DNA of 64,000 bases, taken from assembly GCF_014844035.1 (NCBI RefSeq), contig NZ_CP062159.1, positions 620,001 through 684,000 on the forward strand, read 5' to 3'. Below, piece by piece: positions 1 to 7,872 of the stretch; position 1 is the first letter of the stretch, and each line of letters opens with the position of its first letter. Position numbers and translations under genes: made by a program. Source of the stretch: Flavobacterium sp. MDT1-60. Its GTDB lineage: Bacteria; Bacteroidota; Bacteroidia; Flavobacteriales; Flavobacteriaceae. Under the pieces are notes generated by a model, which saw nothing but the letters and a program-made list of their open reading frames with translations, was not told where the DNA came from and searched no databases.

Positions 1-608
1 TTATATTACTTGAAACCAGTATTACAAAAGGATTCAGAGCTGCAATTGTCTTTGATTTTGGTGTAGTTCTAGGTGATATTTTTTTTATAGCCGTTGCCTA
101 TTTAGGAAGTTACAGATTAATTCAGAGTTTAAAAGATAAACCGGCCTTGTTTATTTTTGGAGGTATTATTATGCTGGCCTATGGCATTATCTCTTTCGTA
201 AGATTAAGGAATGAAGAAAAAATTGATGACGAAGAAATTGATCGTGATATCATCAAAAGAAACTATGGAAGTTTGTTTATAAAAGGCTTTTTACTGAACG
301 TTATTAACATTGGAGTTCTTGGTTTCTGGTTAGCTGTTATTATTTCGATTGGACCAAAATTAGAAATGCAAAACTCCAGAATGATTACTTTTTTTACATC
401 AGTTATTATTACTTATTTATTAGTGGATTGTATTAAAATACTATTAGCCAAACAACTAAAATCTAAAATGACACCAAATAATATACTTAAAATAAAGAAA
501 ATTATAAGTATTGTTTTAATGGTTTTTGGATTTGCTTTGATGATTCAGGGCTGGTTTCCAAAAGAAAAAGAAATGGTTAGAAATGCTTTTGAGAAGATTG
601 AGAAGTAG
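1..608 (+). CDS. LysE-type amino-acid/metabolite exporter, 5' end missing
   Basis: The reading frame is open from base 3 and its start lies before the window, so about 200 C-terminal residues are seen. The visible part has hydrophobic segments around IVFDFGVVLGDIFFIAVAYL, FIFGGIIMLAYGIISFV, a paired hydrophobic stretch after GFLLNVINIGVLGFWL, and a last helix IISIVLMVFGFALMIQGW. Charged loops separate them, as in the C-terminal five helices of LysE/RhtB exporters, which pump amino acids or similar solutes out across the inner membrane. The motif NVINIGVLGFW resembles the second-half NP-like loop of the family. The substrate cannot be told. A hairpin terminator follows 27 bases after the stop. 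The family call is from overall pattern, so moderate confidence. Confidence 0.7.
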   Translation, partial: ILLETSITKGFRAAIVFDFGVVLGDIFFIAVAYLGSYRLIQSLKDKPALFIFGGIIMLAYGIISFVRLRNEEKIDDEEIDRDIIKRNYGSLFIKGFLLNVINIGVLGFWLAVIISIGPKLEMQNSRMITFFTSVIITYLLVDCIKILLAKQLKSKMTPNNILKIKKIISIVLMVFGFALMIQGWFPKEKEMVRNAFEKIEK

Positions 609-634
609 TTGTTAATAACTGAAAAATATAAATT

Positions 635-662
635 AAAACCTCTCATTTTGAGAGGTTTTTTT
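635..662 (+). terminator. Rho-independent terminator of the LysE-type gene
   Basis: The stem AAAACCTCTC / GAGAGGTTTT has a 5-base loop (ATTTT) and runs into a T tract. It lies 27 bases after the stop of the exporter gene. Confidence 0.85.
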
Positions 663-693
663 ATGTTCAAAATCACATATTAAAACACAGTTT

Positions 694-791
694 GTCATTC
701 TGAGGAACGAGAAATCTCCGCAAGTAACTCTATAAAGATTGATTAACTTTATGGATAATTGTCGCGGAGATTCCTCGTTCCTCGGAATGAC
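694..791. repeat. Long imperfect palindrome, intergenic repeat
   Basis: The left arm begins GTCATTCTGAGGAACGAG and the right arm ends CTCGTTCCTCGGAATGAC. The arms are about 28 bases each with few mismatches and enclose a 42-base centre. There is no ORF. It looks like one of the dispersed palindromic elements seen between Flavobacterium genes; that it is dispersed in this genome cannot be seen from one copy. Confidence 0.6.
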
Positions 792-839
792 ATACGGTAT
801 ATTGTAAATATAAAAGAAGATGTAATTTTCTGCAGATTT

Positions 840-1172
840 GTAAAATTATTATCTGGATTCGAACATAATCTTTATCTATTTTTTTCTAAAAATTAGACAT
901 AAAAAAGAGATACATTTCTGTAGGTTTTTAAAGGCATCGTCCGAATTCGAACGCAAACTTTATCTAATTTTTTCTAAAAATTAAACATAAAAAAACTTCG
1001 AATTGCTTTGAAGCTTTTAGAGGCATCATCCGGATTTGAACACAAACTTTATCTAATTTTTTCTAAAAATTAAACATAAAAAAAACTTCGAATTGCTTTG
1101 AAGCTTTTAGAGGCATCGTTGGGATTTGAACCAATATATTTAATTAATTTTTTCTAAAAATTAGACATAAAA
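840..1172 (-). repeat. Array of about 90-bp units, each a decayed tRNA 3' end plus terminator
   Basis: Read on the minus strand, the real tRNA-Cys is followed by further copies of its last 20 or so bases (T-loop TTCGAAT or TTCAAAT plus acceptor CGATGCCT). These begin on the plus strand at about 1111, 1021 and 932, with a fainter one near 851. The spacing is 92, 90, 89 and about 80 bases. Two of the units carry a small hairpin (CTTC..GAAG) followed by T's, and all share the AT-rich spacer TTTTTTCTAAAAATTA. No unit has the 5' half of a tRNA, so none can be functional. Confidence 0.7.
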
Positions 1173-1200
1173 AAAAGAGATACATTTCTGTATCTCTTCT
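1172..1200 (-). terminator. Terminator of tRNA-Cys
   Basis: On the minus strand, AAGAGATACA / TGTATCTCTT forms a 10-bp stem with a 4-base loop and is followed by a T run. It starts just after the tRNA 3' end. Confidence 0.85.
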
Positions 1201-1202
1201 TG

Positions 1203-1273
1203 AGGCATCGTCCGGATTCGAACCGGAGTAGGAGCTTTTGCAGAGCCCAGCCTAGCCGCTCGGCCACGACGCC
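1203..1273 (-). tRNA. tRNA-Cys (anticodon GCA)
   Basis: Read on the minus strand, this is a 71-base cloverleaf. The acceptor stem is GGCGTCG / CGATGCC. The anticodon stem GGGCT / AGCTC carries the loop CTGCAAA, so the anticodon is GCA. The T arm is CTCCG GTTCGAATC CGGAC. CCA is not encoded. The gene stands alone with its own terminator downstream. Confidence 0.95.
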
Positions 1274-1367
1274 ATTGCTTGAACGGATGGCAAAAGTAAC
1301 TAAAATCTTTAAAATTCAAAACTTTAAAAGTAACTATTTTAAAAAATTAGTTTTCTGCTGGGAATAA

Positions 1368-1727
1368 TTACTTTCTAATTTCCGTCATTTTTATAGTAAC
1401 TGATTCAACATCACCACCAATAGGAGGATTTATTTTAGAAACCCAAACCGTTGTTTTTTCTATTGTTTCTATCTCTGCCAAAACACGAATGTTGATTCTT
1501 TTGGCAACATGTTCTAATAAATGCGAACGAATAGCCATTTCTTCGGTAACAATTTTGTTTAAATGTACATAATCAACCGTGTCAGCAAGATGATCTGTTT
1601 GTGCTGATTTTTGTAAATTGGTTTTAATTTGTAGATCAACAGTGTAATCTGATCCAATTTTTCCTTCTTCAATTAAACACCCATGGTAGGAAAAAGTGCG
1701 GATGTTTTTTAGTTTTATAACTCCCAT
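1368..1727 (-). CDS. folB: Dihydroneopterin aldolase (FolB)
   Basis: The 119-residue product is the normal size for FolB, which converts 7,8-dihydroneopterin to 6-hydroxymethyl-dihydropterin and glycolaldehyde in cytosolic folate synthesis. Family features are visible: the N-terminal IKLKNIRTFSYHGCLIEE with the conserved Tyr-His-Gly, the substrate-binding EEG, DTVDYVHL in the middle, the LLEHVAKRI segment, and a C-terminal VWVSKINPPIGGDVESVTI strand matching the usual V.KP.AP...... pattern. The next gene, glnS, is divergent. The spacer between them holds an inverted repeat of the GTTTCAGGTTT type. No other folate genes are nearby. Confidence 0.93.
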   Translation of the reverse strand: MGVIKLKNIRTFSYHGCLIEEGKIGSDYTVDLQIKTNLQKSAQTDHLADTVDYVHLNKIVTEEMAIRSHLLEHVAKRINIRVLAEIETIEKTTVWVSKINPPIGGDVESVTIKMTEIRK

Positions 1728-1745
1728 TTTCTTATTGTTTAAAGT

Positions 1746-1802
1746 TTAAAGTTTCAGGTTTAACGCCACTTAAGTAACTTTAAAACTGAAACCTGAAACC
1801 TT
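1746..1802. repeat. GTTTCAGGTTT-type inverted repeat
   Basis: AAGTTTCAGGTTT on one side faces AAACCTGAAACC on the other across about 25 bases, in the gap between divergent folB and glnS. The same word family recurs behind mnmG (about 16766-16865), so it is probably a dispersed intergenic repeat rather than a site for either gene. Confidence 0.5.
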
Positions 1803-1807
1803 TTTTT

Positions 1808-1815
1808 TATCTTTG
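1808..1815 (+). promoter_or_regulatory. TAnnTTTG promoter element of glnS
   Basis: TATCTTTG matches the Bacteroidota -7 consensus TAnnTTTG exactly and lies 19 bases before the glnS ATG. A clear -33 TTG is not obvious. Confidence 0.6.
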
Positions 1816-1834
1816 CTAAAATTACTATAAAATA

Positions 1835-3952
1835 ATGGCATCAGAAGAGAAATCACTCAATTTTATTGAACAAATCATAGAGGAAGATTTAAAGTCAGGT
1901 CTTTCACAAAACAAACTTCATTTTCGTTTTCCACCAGAACCAAACGGATATTTGCACATTGGGCACGCAAGTTCGATTGCTCTAAATTTTGGTTTAGGAA
2001 TTGATTATCAGTCTCCTGTAAATTTACGTTTTGACGATACAAATCCAGAAAAAGAAGAACAGGAATTTGTTGACGCTATTAAAAAAGATGTAGAATGGTT
2101 AGGGTATACCTGGGCAGAAGAACGTTATGCTTCTGATTATTTTCAACAATTGTACGATTGGGCAGTTTTATTAATTAAAAAAGATAAAGCGTATGTTGAT
2201 AGTCAATCTTCTGAAGATATGGCAATTCAAAAAGGAACTCCCTCAACTGTTGGAACTGATAGTCCGTATAGAAATCGTTCTGTTGAAGAGAATTTAGATT
2301 TATTCGAAAGAATGAAAAACGGTGAATTTGAGGCTGGAACTCATATTCTTCGTGCCAAAATAGATATGAAATCTACCAATATGCTGATGCGTGATCCTAT
2401 CATGTACAGGATTTTGCACAGACACCATCATAGAACAGGAGACGATTGGAAAATCTATCCAATGTACGATTGGGCACACGGACAAAGTGATTATTTAGAA
2501 GCCATTTCACACTCCTTTTGTACACTTGAATTCTTGCCTCACCGTGAATTATACGATTGGTTTTTAGATCAGATTTTAGACGAAAATAAACTACGTCCAA
2601 AGCAAAGAGAATTTGCAAGACGTAACTTATCCCATACTGTTGTTAGTAAAAGAAAATTGCAACAACTGGTTAAGGAAAAGCATGTTAACGGTTGGGATGA
2701 TCCCAGAATGTCAACCATTTCAGGATTAAGAAGACGTGGTTATACAGCTGCTTCACTACGTAATTTTGCTAATACAATTGGTATTGCAAAACGCGATAAT
2801 TTGATCAATGTATCGGTTTTGGAATTTTGTATTCGCGAAGATTTGAATAAAATTGCACCTCGTGTAATGGCAGTTTTAGATCCTGTAAAATTGGTAATTA
2901 CAAACTATCCTGAAGGAAAAGAGGAGTGGTTAGAAGCTGAAAATAATCAGGAAGATGAGAATGCTGGTTTCAGAAAAGTTCCCTTTTCACGTGAGTTATA
3001 CATCGAAAGAGAAGACTTTTTAGAAGAAGCTCCGGCAAAGTTTTTCCGTTTGACTTTAGGAAAAGAAGTACGTCTTAAAAATGCGTATATTATTAAAGGA
3101 GAAGGTGTTATAAAAGATGCTTCCGGAAATATAACAGAGATTCATGTAACTTATGATACTGATTCTTTAAGCGGAAGCGGGACAGAAGCAAGTCAAAGAA
3201 AAGTATCCGGAACATTGCATTGGGTTTCTATTCAACATGCGGTTGAAGCAGAAGTTCGTATGTACGATCGTTTGTTTACAGATGAAGCACCGGACAGTTA
3301 TAAAGACAAAAATTTCTTAGATTTTGTAAACCCAAATTCATTAGAAATCATCAAAGGATTTGTTGAACCAAGTTTGGCAACAGCTCGAAATGAAGATAAA
3401 TTTCAGTTCCAACGTTTAGGATATTTTACTGTTGATAAAGACTCAACTCCTTCAAAATTAGTCTTTAACAAAACTGTTGGATTAAAAGATGCCTGGGAAG
3501 AAAAAGGTAAAAAAGAAGAAAACAGCATCAATAATTCTTTAAAAGATATTAATAAGTATTTTAAAGTTGAAAGTAAACCAGAACGTATCGCAATTGAAAG
3601 TGCGATAGGAGAGAGCATCAAAAATGTTTCAAGTTTTTCTTTATTACAAAATTCGTTAAAGAAAAACATCAACAATAATAAAGCTTCCTTATTGTTTGCT
3701 CAATTTATTTTGAAATATTCTCATTTGAAATCTGCGGATTTTGATGAAGAGGATATCAAAAAATTGTATACAATGTCACTAAGAAGTGAATCAACTTATG
3801 TTCGATCAAAAGCACTTTTGAATTTAAGAGATTTAGAAAATGAAAGTTTCAAAACTCAGTTTGAAGATGAAATTTTAAAATTATATTCTAATCCTCCAAA
3901 AAATGCTTCAGAGAGAGAAATTGAAATTCTTTCTGAAATGGTAAAGAAATAA
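1835..3952 (+). CDS. glnS: Glutaminyl-tRNA synthetase with C-terminal extension
   Basis: This class I synthetase charges tRNA-Gln with glutamine in the cytosol. The Rossmann-fold signature FPPEPNGYLHIGHAS (HIGH at residues 41-44) and the second signature VVSKRK (residues 269-274, the KMSKS equivalent) are both present. The GlnRS type is shown by PEPNG rather than the PSPTG of GluRS, by the tRNA-binding RRRGYTAASLRNF segment, and by the beta-barrel anticodon domains to about residue 560. The product is 705 residues against about 550 in E. coli. The extra 140 or so C-terminal residues are helical, Lys/Glu-rich and resemble the YqeY/GatB tail seen in some GlnRS. A strong terminator follows. Confidence 0.95.
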   Translation: MASEEKSLNFIEQIIEEDLKSGLSQNKLHFRFPPEPNGYLHIGHASSIALNFGLGIDYQSPVNLRFDDTNPEKEEQEFVDAIKKDVEWLGYTWAEERYASDYFQQLYDWAVLLIKKDKAYVDSQSSEDMAIQKGTPSTVGTDSPYRNRSVEENLDLFERMKNGEFEAGTHILRAKIDMKSTNMLMRDPIMYRILHRHHHRTGDDWKIYPMYDWAHGQSDYLEAISHSFCTLEFLPHRELYDWFLDQILDENKLRPKQREFARRNLSHTVVSKRKLQQLVKEKHVNGWDDPRMSTISGLRRRGYTAASLRNFANTIGIAKRDNLINVSVLEFCIREDLNKIAPRVMAVLDPVKLVITNYPEGKEEWLEAENNQEDENAGFRKVPFSRELYIEREDFLEEAPAKFFRLTLGKEVRLKNAYIIKGEGVIKDASGNITEIHVTYDTDSLSGSGTEASQRKVSGTLHWVSIQHAVEAEVRMYDRLFTDEAPDSYKDKNFLDFVNPNSLEIIKGFVEPSLATARNEDKFQFQRLGYFTVDKDSTPSKLVFNKTVGLKDAWEEKGKKEENSINNSLKDINKYFKVESKPERIAIESAIGESIKNVSSFSLLQNSLKKNINNNKASLLFAQFILKYSHLKSADFDEEDIKKLYTMSLRSESTYVRSKALLNLRDLENESFKTQFEDEILKLYSNPPKNASEREIEILSEMVKK

Positions 3953-3970
3953 TATCATTATAATCTATTA

Positions 3971-3998
3971 AAAAGCGCTTTTTATAAGCGCTTTTTTT
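3971..3998 (+). terminator. Terminator of glnS
   Basis: The perfect 10-bp stem AAAAGCGCTT / AAGCGCTTTT is followed by a T run, 19 bases after the stop codon. Confidence 0.9.
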
Positions 3999-3999
3999 A

Positions 4000-4830
4000 T
4001 TATTTGTATTTTCTATTTAAAATTAAATTTATATAGATATTTTATATTAAATATGACTTGCATAAATTGATTTTAAGAGGTTTTTTCATTTCTTCTGATA
4101 CAGAATTCATCTTTCGTAAAACTATTAAAATTAAGGCTTTATTTTAATTTTAGGTCTCATTTAGCCACCTTTAGCGCTTATTAACAATGGAATGTTTATA
4201 AAGTTGCTATTTGAAATTTACTTTTAATAAAAAGTATGTATTTCTTCAAAATAGAAATGGAATTTTATAATATCAATTTTAATGATCATTTTTTAAAAAT
4301 TGAAAGTTTATAATTATTATATTTAAAATCTATTGTATTTTATTTTTTAATAGATATTTTAAACTAAAAGTGACCTTCATAATTTAATTTTAAGACCTTT
4401 TTTTACTTCTTCCATCTCTTAACTCATCTTTTGAATAATTGTTGATTTTTAAGCTTTATTTAAGTTTTAGACATCGTTTTTGTGAGTTTAACGGGTTATT
4501 AACATACAATTGTTTATAAAGTTGCTATTTTTATCCAAAGGTCAAATCTGAAATTTTTTAATTTTAAAAATGGCACTTTAGGAATCAAATCTGAGTTTTT
4601 CTAAATTCAAAAATTAGTTTTTGTTTTTAGATTTAATTCTAAGTCTGAATTCCGAAAATTGATTTTATGGTCAATTCTAATTGTGTTGATGTTTTTGATA
4701 ATACTTCAGTAAAAGTTTTTTTCAATGCATTTCATAATTTTCAAATTTCATGAAATTGGTTTTGTGATTTATAAATTTTGATTTTCATTTTTGATCAAAG
4801 AAATTTTTTAATCCTTAAAATTTAATTATC
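4000..4830. other. 830-bp AT-rich gap with a diverged direct duplication
   Basis: No convincing ORF is present on either strand. Two segments, about 4033-4212 and 4350-4531, align over roughly 180 bases with perhaps 60-65% identity. Both start ATAGATATTTTA, share TTTTAAGA..TTTTTT..CTTCT in the middle, and end TGTTTATAAAGTTGCTATTT. The rest is low-complexity A/T. The 3' 300 bases are presumably the upstream region of the secreted-protein gene at 4831. Confidence 0.6.
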
Positions 4831-5307
4831 ATGAAAAATGTATTTTTTACTCTGGCTATTTTATTTGCAAACATTGCAATTTCTCAAACACATCAAATTT
4901 CAAAACACAATGGAGAAGAATTGGATGTTAATTTTATCAAACATGAAAATGATTTAATTCATTATTCTCTACATGGAAGTTTCGAAGAACATAAAATTAC
5001 GAAGTATGCTGTTTCAAAAATTACCAATAAGCAAACGAATCAAACTCAAAAAGTATCAGATAAAGTTATAGTCGATTCAAAATCAGATTATAAAATGGTA
5101 ACCGTTTTACCTCAGGAAAAGACAATAGGTTTAAAACAAGCAGCAAATTTTACAGGAATATCGACGAAGACAAAAGGAGAACCGCCAATGGCAAACCAAA
5201 ATCATACTGCTATGAGAATCAAAACGCATTCAGCTTCAAAGGGTTATCCGTTTGTAAGCGTAGTTGAAAATGACGGAAAATATGAAGCAATTGCTTACAT
5301 GTATTAA
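4831..5307 (+). CDS. Secreted protein of unknown function
   Basis: The 158-residue product starts with a clean signal peptide (MKNVFFTLAILFANIAISQ, cleavage probably after SQ or nearby), so it is exported to the periplasm or beyond. The mature part is hydrophilic. It has a strand-rich N-terminal half (HNGEELDVNFIKHENDLIHYSL), a Lys/Thr-rich centre, and a last segment AMRIKTHSASKGYPFVSVVE followed by YEAIAYMY. That last segment has the alternating pattern of small periplasmic folds in which an amide-containing helix precedes a strand. I do not recognise a family. It is a single-gene unit with a very long AT-rich upstream region. Confidence 0.7.
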   Translation: MKNVFFTLAILFANIAISQTHQISKHNGEELDVNFIKHENDLIHYSLHGSFEEHKITKYAVSKITNKQTNQTQKVSDKVIVDSKSDYKMVTVLPQEKTIGLKQAANFTGISTKTKGEPPMANQNHTAMRIKTHSASKGYPFVSVVENDGKYEAIAYMY

Positions 5308-5398
5308 TTGTATTGTTAAATATTTGTAAATATCTTTTATCCAATATTTTATAATTTAAAAAGAAGTATCTTTATTCATCATTTAAAATAAAACTATC

Positions 5399-5725
5399 AT
5401 GTCAAATAAATCAAATGCAATTGCTGCTGTAATAGCTGGTGCTGCGATAGGAGCGGCCATCGGAATTTTATTTGCTCCGGACAAAGGATCAAAAACGCGT
5501 GCTAAATTAAAAGAAGGAATAGATGACGCAACACATAATTTGAAAGATTCGTTATCAGCAAGTTCTGAAGTGCTACGTGAGAAGTTTACAAGTGCTACCC
5601 AGGGTCTTGATGGAACTTTTGATGAATTGTTATCAAATGTAAGCCATAAAACAGAAGAAGTAATTACTTTCTTAGAATCTAAATTGGCTGATTTAAAAGC
5701 GCAGAACGCTAAACTTCAGAAATAA
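5399..5725 (+). CDS. YtxH domain protein
   Basis: The 108-residue product has a single N-terminal transmembrane stretch (AIAAVIAGAAIGAAIGILFAPDKG). It ends in the APxxG turn typical of the YtxH (gas-vesicle-like) family, followed by an amphipathic helical tail of about 75 residues rich in Lys, Glu, Ser and Leu. YtxH proteins are small envelope-associated, often stress-induced proteins with no defined activity. It heads a three-gene group with a holin-like membrane protein and a short soluble protein, an arrangement common in Flavobacteriaceae. A hairpin lies between it and the next gene and may reduce read-through. Confidence 0.85.
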   Translation: MSNKSNAIAAVIAGAAIGAAIGILFAPDKGSKTRAKLKEGIDDATHNLKDSLSASSEVLREKFTSATQGLDGTFDELLSNVSHKTEEVITFLESKLADLKAQNAKLQK

Positions 5726-5736
5726 TATTAATACAT

Positions 5737-5783
5737 AAAGCGCAAAGCTTGCTTAAATTTTTAAGCAAGTTTTGTGCTTTTTA
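5737..5783 (+). terminator. Hairpin between the YtxH and holin-like genes
   Basis: AAAGCGCAAAGCTTGCTTAA pairs with TTAAGCAAGTTTTGTGCTTT and is followed by T's. It ends 15 bases before the next ATG, so it may act as a partial terminator within the gene group. Confidence 0.7.
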
Positions 5784-5797
5784 TTCAAACTATAACT

Positions 5798-6148
5798 ATG
5801 GCTTTTGAAGAATTAAAAGAAAATACCGAAAATATCCAGGATCAGGCTAAAGTTTATCTTGACAGTCACTTGGCCTATTATAAACTTTGGGGTTTTAAAG
5901 TAGCAATGAAATCAACAACTTTAATTTTTAAGTTTACTTTGATTTTATTGTGTTTCAGTATGGTTTTGATTTTTGGTTCTTTCGCAGCAGCGTACGCTTT
6001 TGGTTCTTTATTTGAAAGTACAGCACTTGGATTTTTGGCAGTAGGAGGAATCTATCTTGTTTTTACAATCTTGCTTTTCTTTATAAAAGATAAATTTGTT
6101 GAAGGCCCAATTTTAGAAAAATTCTCCGAAATCTTTTTTAACGACTAA
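5798..6148 (+). CDS. Holin-like (phage holin superfamily III) membrane protein
   Basis: I take the ATG at 5798 (product MAFEELKENT..., 116 residues). An in-frame GTG at 5774 lies inside the stem of the preceding hairpin and is an unlikely start. The protein has an N-terminal amphipathic helix of about 45 residues, then two long hydrophobic segments (TLIFKFTLILLCFSMVLIFG and LGFLAVGGIYLVFTILLFFI) joined by a short turn, and a charged tail. This is the topology of Pfam's Holin-X / superfamily III proteins that accompany YtxH genes in Bacteroidota. A role in cell lysis is not implied. The stop is 2 bases before the next start, so the two genes are co-translated. Confidence 0.75.
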   Translation: MAFEELKENTENIQDQAKVYLDSHLAYYKLWGFKVAMKSTTLIFKFTLILLCFSMVLIFGSFAAAYAFGSLFESTALGFLAVGGIYLVFTILLFFIKDKFVEGPILEKFSEIFFND

Positions 6149-6150
6149 TT

Positions 6151-6456
6151 ATGGAACCGAAAAAATACTCGTCATACGCTGAAATCGAAAGAGATTTGGA
6201 AATTCTGAAATTAGAAAAAGAGATTAATTACCAAAAGTTAGTTTTAAGTTTTCAGAAAACAAAGGAAGGAATTACACCGCAGAAAATTGTGAATGGATTC
6301 TTTTCATCTTATAAAGATTATTTTTCAAATAACTATCCTAAGATTTTGCAATCATTTTTACCACATATTATCAGTTGGTTATTTAATAAAAAAAGACTCT
6401 TTTCAGAGCTACCGTCTGGACACATCTCTAAAGAGTATCCAACCTTGCATGACTGA
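6151..6456 (+). pseudogene. Short conserved soluble protein, 3' end replaced by the insertion element
   Basis: The native part runs to about codon 86 (MEPKKYSSYAEIERDLEILK ... SWLFNKKRLFS). It is a Lys/Glu-rich amphipathic protein of the kind (DUF6327-like) that follows YtxH and holin-like genes in Flavobacterium. From 6409 the reading frame is inside the terminal repeat of the IS element, giving the foreign tail LPSGHISKEYPTLHD before a stop. If the flanks are joined across the element (CAGAG then GGCAATTAA), the frame would end almost at once. The insertion therefore probably costs only a few native residues and the protein may still work. Confidence 0.6.
6409..6424 (+). repeat. Left terminal inverted repeat of the IS
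   Basis: CTACCGTCTGGACACA matches the reverse complement of 7831-7846 exactly. Its outermost three bases, read on the minus strand, are the transposase stop codon TAG. Confidence 0.9.
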
Positions 6457-7800
6457 ATTGAATTTTTGCAGGCCAATCCAAAAGGTTGTGATGCCTGGTT
6501 TTCTTTCTGAAAGATAACCTTTCCATCCTCCTAATCTAGCAATAGCCCATATATATCGTTTCAAATCTGACGATTTATATGGGTTTTTTAGTTTTTCTGT
6601 TTTACCCTCTAATTGTGTGATTTGCAATTCTAAACATTCCATTTCTTGCTCTGAAAAACAGCTTCTGGGTTCAGTCTCTTCTTCGCAGCCATAGGCGATT
6701 TGCATAATAAAGAGCTTTATAATAGTCTCCAGCATCAAAAGACATAGTTTACGAACTGCTTTGCCTTGGGATAATTCGCTAGCTTCTATGTTGAAGCCCT
6801 CTTTCTTTAAAATTCTAAATACTTCTTCGATAGTCCACCTGTAGGTATACCATTGGATACAAAGTAATGCAGTTTGCAGATCTTCAACTTTCTTTGTCGT
6901 TAGTAATCTCCAAAGTATTGGGTTTTCAATGTTTTCTCCAACCTCTTTTGCCTCAATAGCGTAAAGCTTGATTTTATCAGGAAGATGTTTACCTGAATAT
7001 TGATGTTTGCCTATTGTTATTTCTGAAAAGCGTACTTCTATAGTAGCTGTTCTTTTCTGGATATTTCTCCTTTTGTCTCCTTCTAGTTCAATTGTGTACA
7101 TCCCTTGAAGCGGCTGAGAACTTAGATGATCGAAAAGTTTGATTTTATTACCCAACAATCGATTAAATCGGGATCTAATCAATAAATGTGTTTTACTGTC
7201 TGGGACAAGGCAAAATTGTTCAAAAATATCTCCCTCTCTGTCCTGAATAATGATTATTTCTTTTGCTTTACTTAGTCTTTTCTTAGTTTCAAGAGAAGAA
7301 TCGATCCATCTGTAAGACTCTTTTTCTTCAATGGGTATACGATTGTGAGTATTGGTCTTCATTTTAGGTGGCAGTTCATGACTTCTATTCCATATTTTCA
7401 CATCTGAAAAACCATATGGCATTAAAGTATCTGCATCTATGATAAAACTCGGATGAATAAAAAAGCCAAGTCCACCAACAGAAGCATTGGTCAGTCCAAT
7501 TGACTCATCCTTTTTGATCCTGTTTCTGTGATTATAAAGGTTTATTTCACTACTGTCCTGAATACACAAAACAGATTTATCTTCAACGCAGCTTACACAA
7601 TTAAGAGACATGTTCTTTATAATATCAGCCTCACTGACATTATCATTTTGCAAAAATCGGTAAATCGCTTTGGCTTCAGCGTCACTTTCTGCTAATTGTC
7701 TTATCGAATAAATACTATTAGCAAACAAGCGATTGAGAATAGAATTACCTCTATTCAACAATCGCTTGTCTTTTAAATTTTCAAAATATCTAGTCTGCAC
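6409..7800 (-). CDS. IS4-family DDE transposase
   Basis: The 463-residue protein cuts and rejoins the ends of its own element. It has an N-terminal Tn5-like DNA-binding region (FENLKDKRLLNRGNSIL...). The first catalytic Asp is in CIQDSSEI, the second in IIQDREGDIFEQF (the family DREGDIYE box), and the YREK signature is YRWTIEEVFRILKKEG with the catalytic Glu. These mark the IS50/Tn5 side of the IS4 family. The start is GTG, because an in-frame stop lies three codons upstream and no ATG is available. The reading frame reaches the last base of the element, the terminal repeat supplying the final residues and the stop. No frameshift is seen, so it may be active. Confidence 0.93.
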   Translation of the reverse strand: MQTRYFENLKDKRLLNRGNSILNRLFANSIYSIRQLAESDAEAKAIYRFLQNDNVSEADIIKNMSLNCVSCVEDKSVLCIQDSSEINLYNHRNRIKKDESIGLTNASVGGLGFFIHPSFIIDADTLMPYGFSDVKIWNRSHELPPKMKTNTHNRIPIEEKESYRWIDSSLETKKRLSKAKEIIIIQDREGDIFEQFCLVPDSKTHLLIRSRFNRLLGNKIKLFDHLSSQPLQGMYTIELEGDKRRNIQKRTATIEVRFSEITIGKHQYSGKHLPDKIKLYAIEAKEVGENIENPILWRLLTTKKVEDLQTALLCIQWYTYRWTIEEVFRILKKEGFNIEASELSQGKAVRKLCLLMLETIIKLFIMQIAYGCEEETEPRSCFSEQEMECLELQITQLEGKTEKLKNPYKSSDLKRYIWAIARLGGWKGYLSERKPGITTFWIGLQKFNSVMQGWILFRDVSRR

Positions 7801-7830
7801 TTTTTCTCAAATATAATTAAAAAAAATATT

Positions 7831-7846
7831 TGTGTCCAGACGGTAG
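7831..7846 (-). repeat. Right terminal inverted repeat of the IS
   Basis: TGTGTCCAGACGGTAG is the exact complement of the left end. It lies just upstream of the transposase start and so may overlap its promoter. Confidence 0.9.
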
Positions 7847-7872
7847 GGCAATTAAGCCTCTTTTTCTTTTTA

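Larger units (their letters stand above)
6409..7846 (-). mobile_element. IS4-family insertion sequence, 1438 bp, apparently complete
   Basis: The ends are a perfect 16-bp inverted repeat, CTACCGTCTGGACACA at 6409-6424 and its complement at 7831-7846. A single uninterrupted transposase fills the element on the minus strand. No exact target duplication abuts the repeats. The nearest candidate is an imperfect pair AAGACTCTTTT / AAGCCTCTTTT lying a few bases outside, which would imply slightly longer ends. The element sits between the short protein gene and the end of the SPFH gene. Confidence 0.88.

Noticed and set aside
5774..5797. An upstream GTG start for the holin-like gene.
   Set aside because: It lies in the 3' arm of the hairpin and the added residues are unlike the family; ATG at 5798 is preferred.
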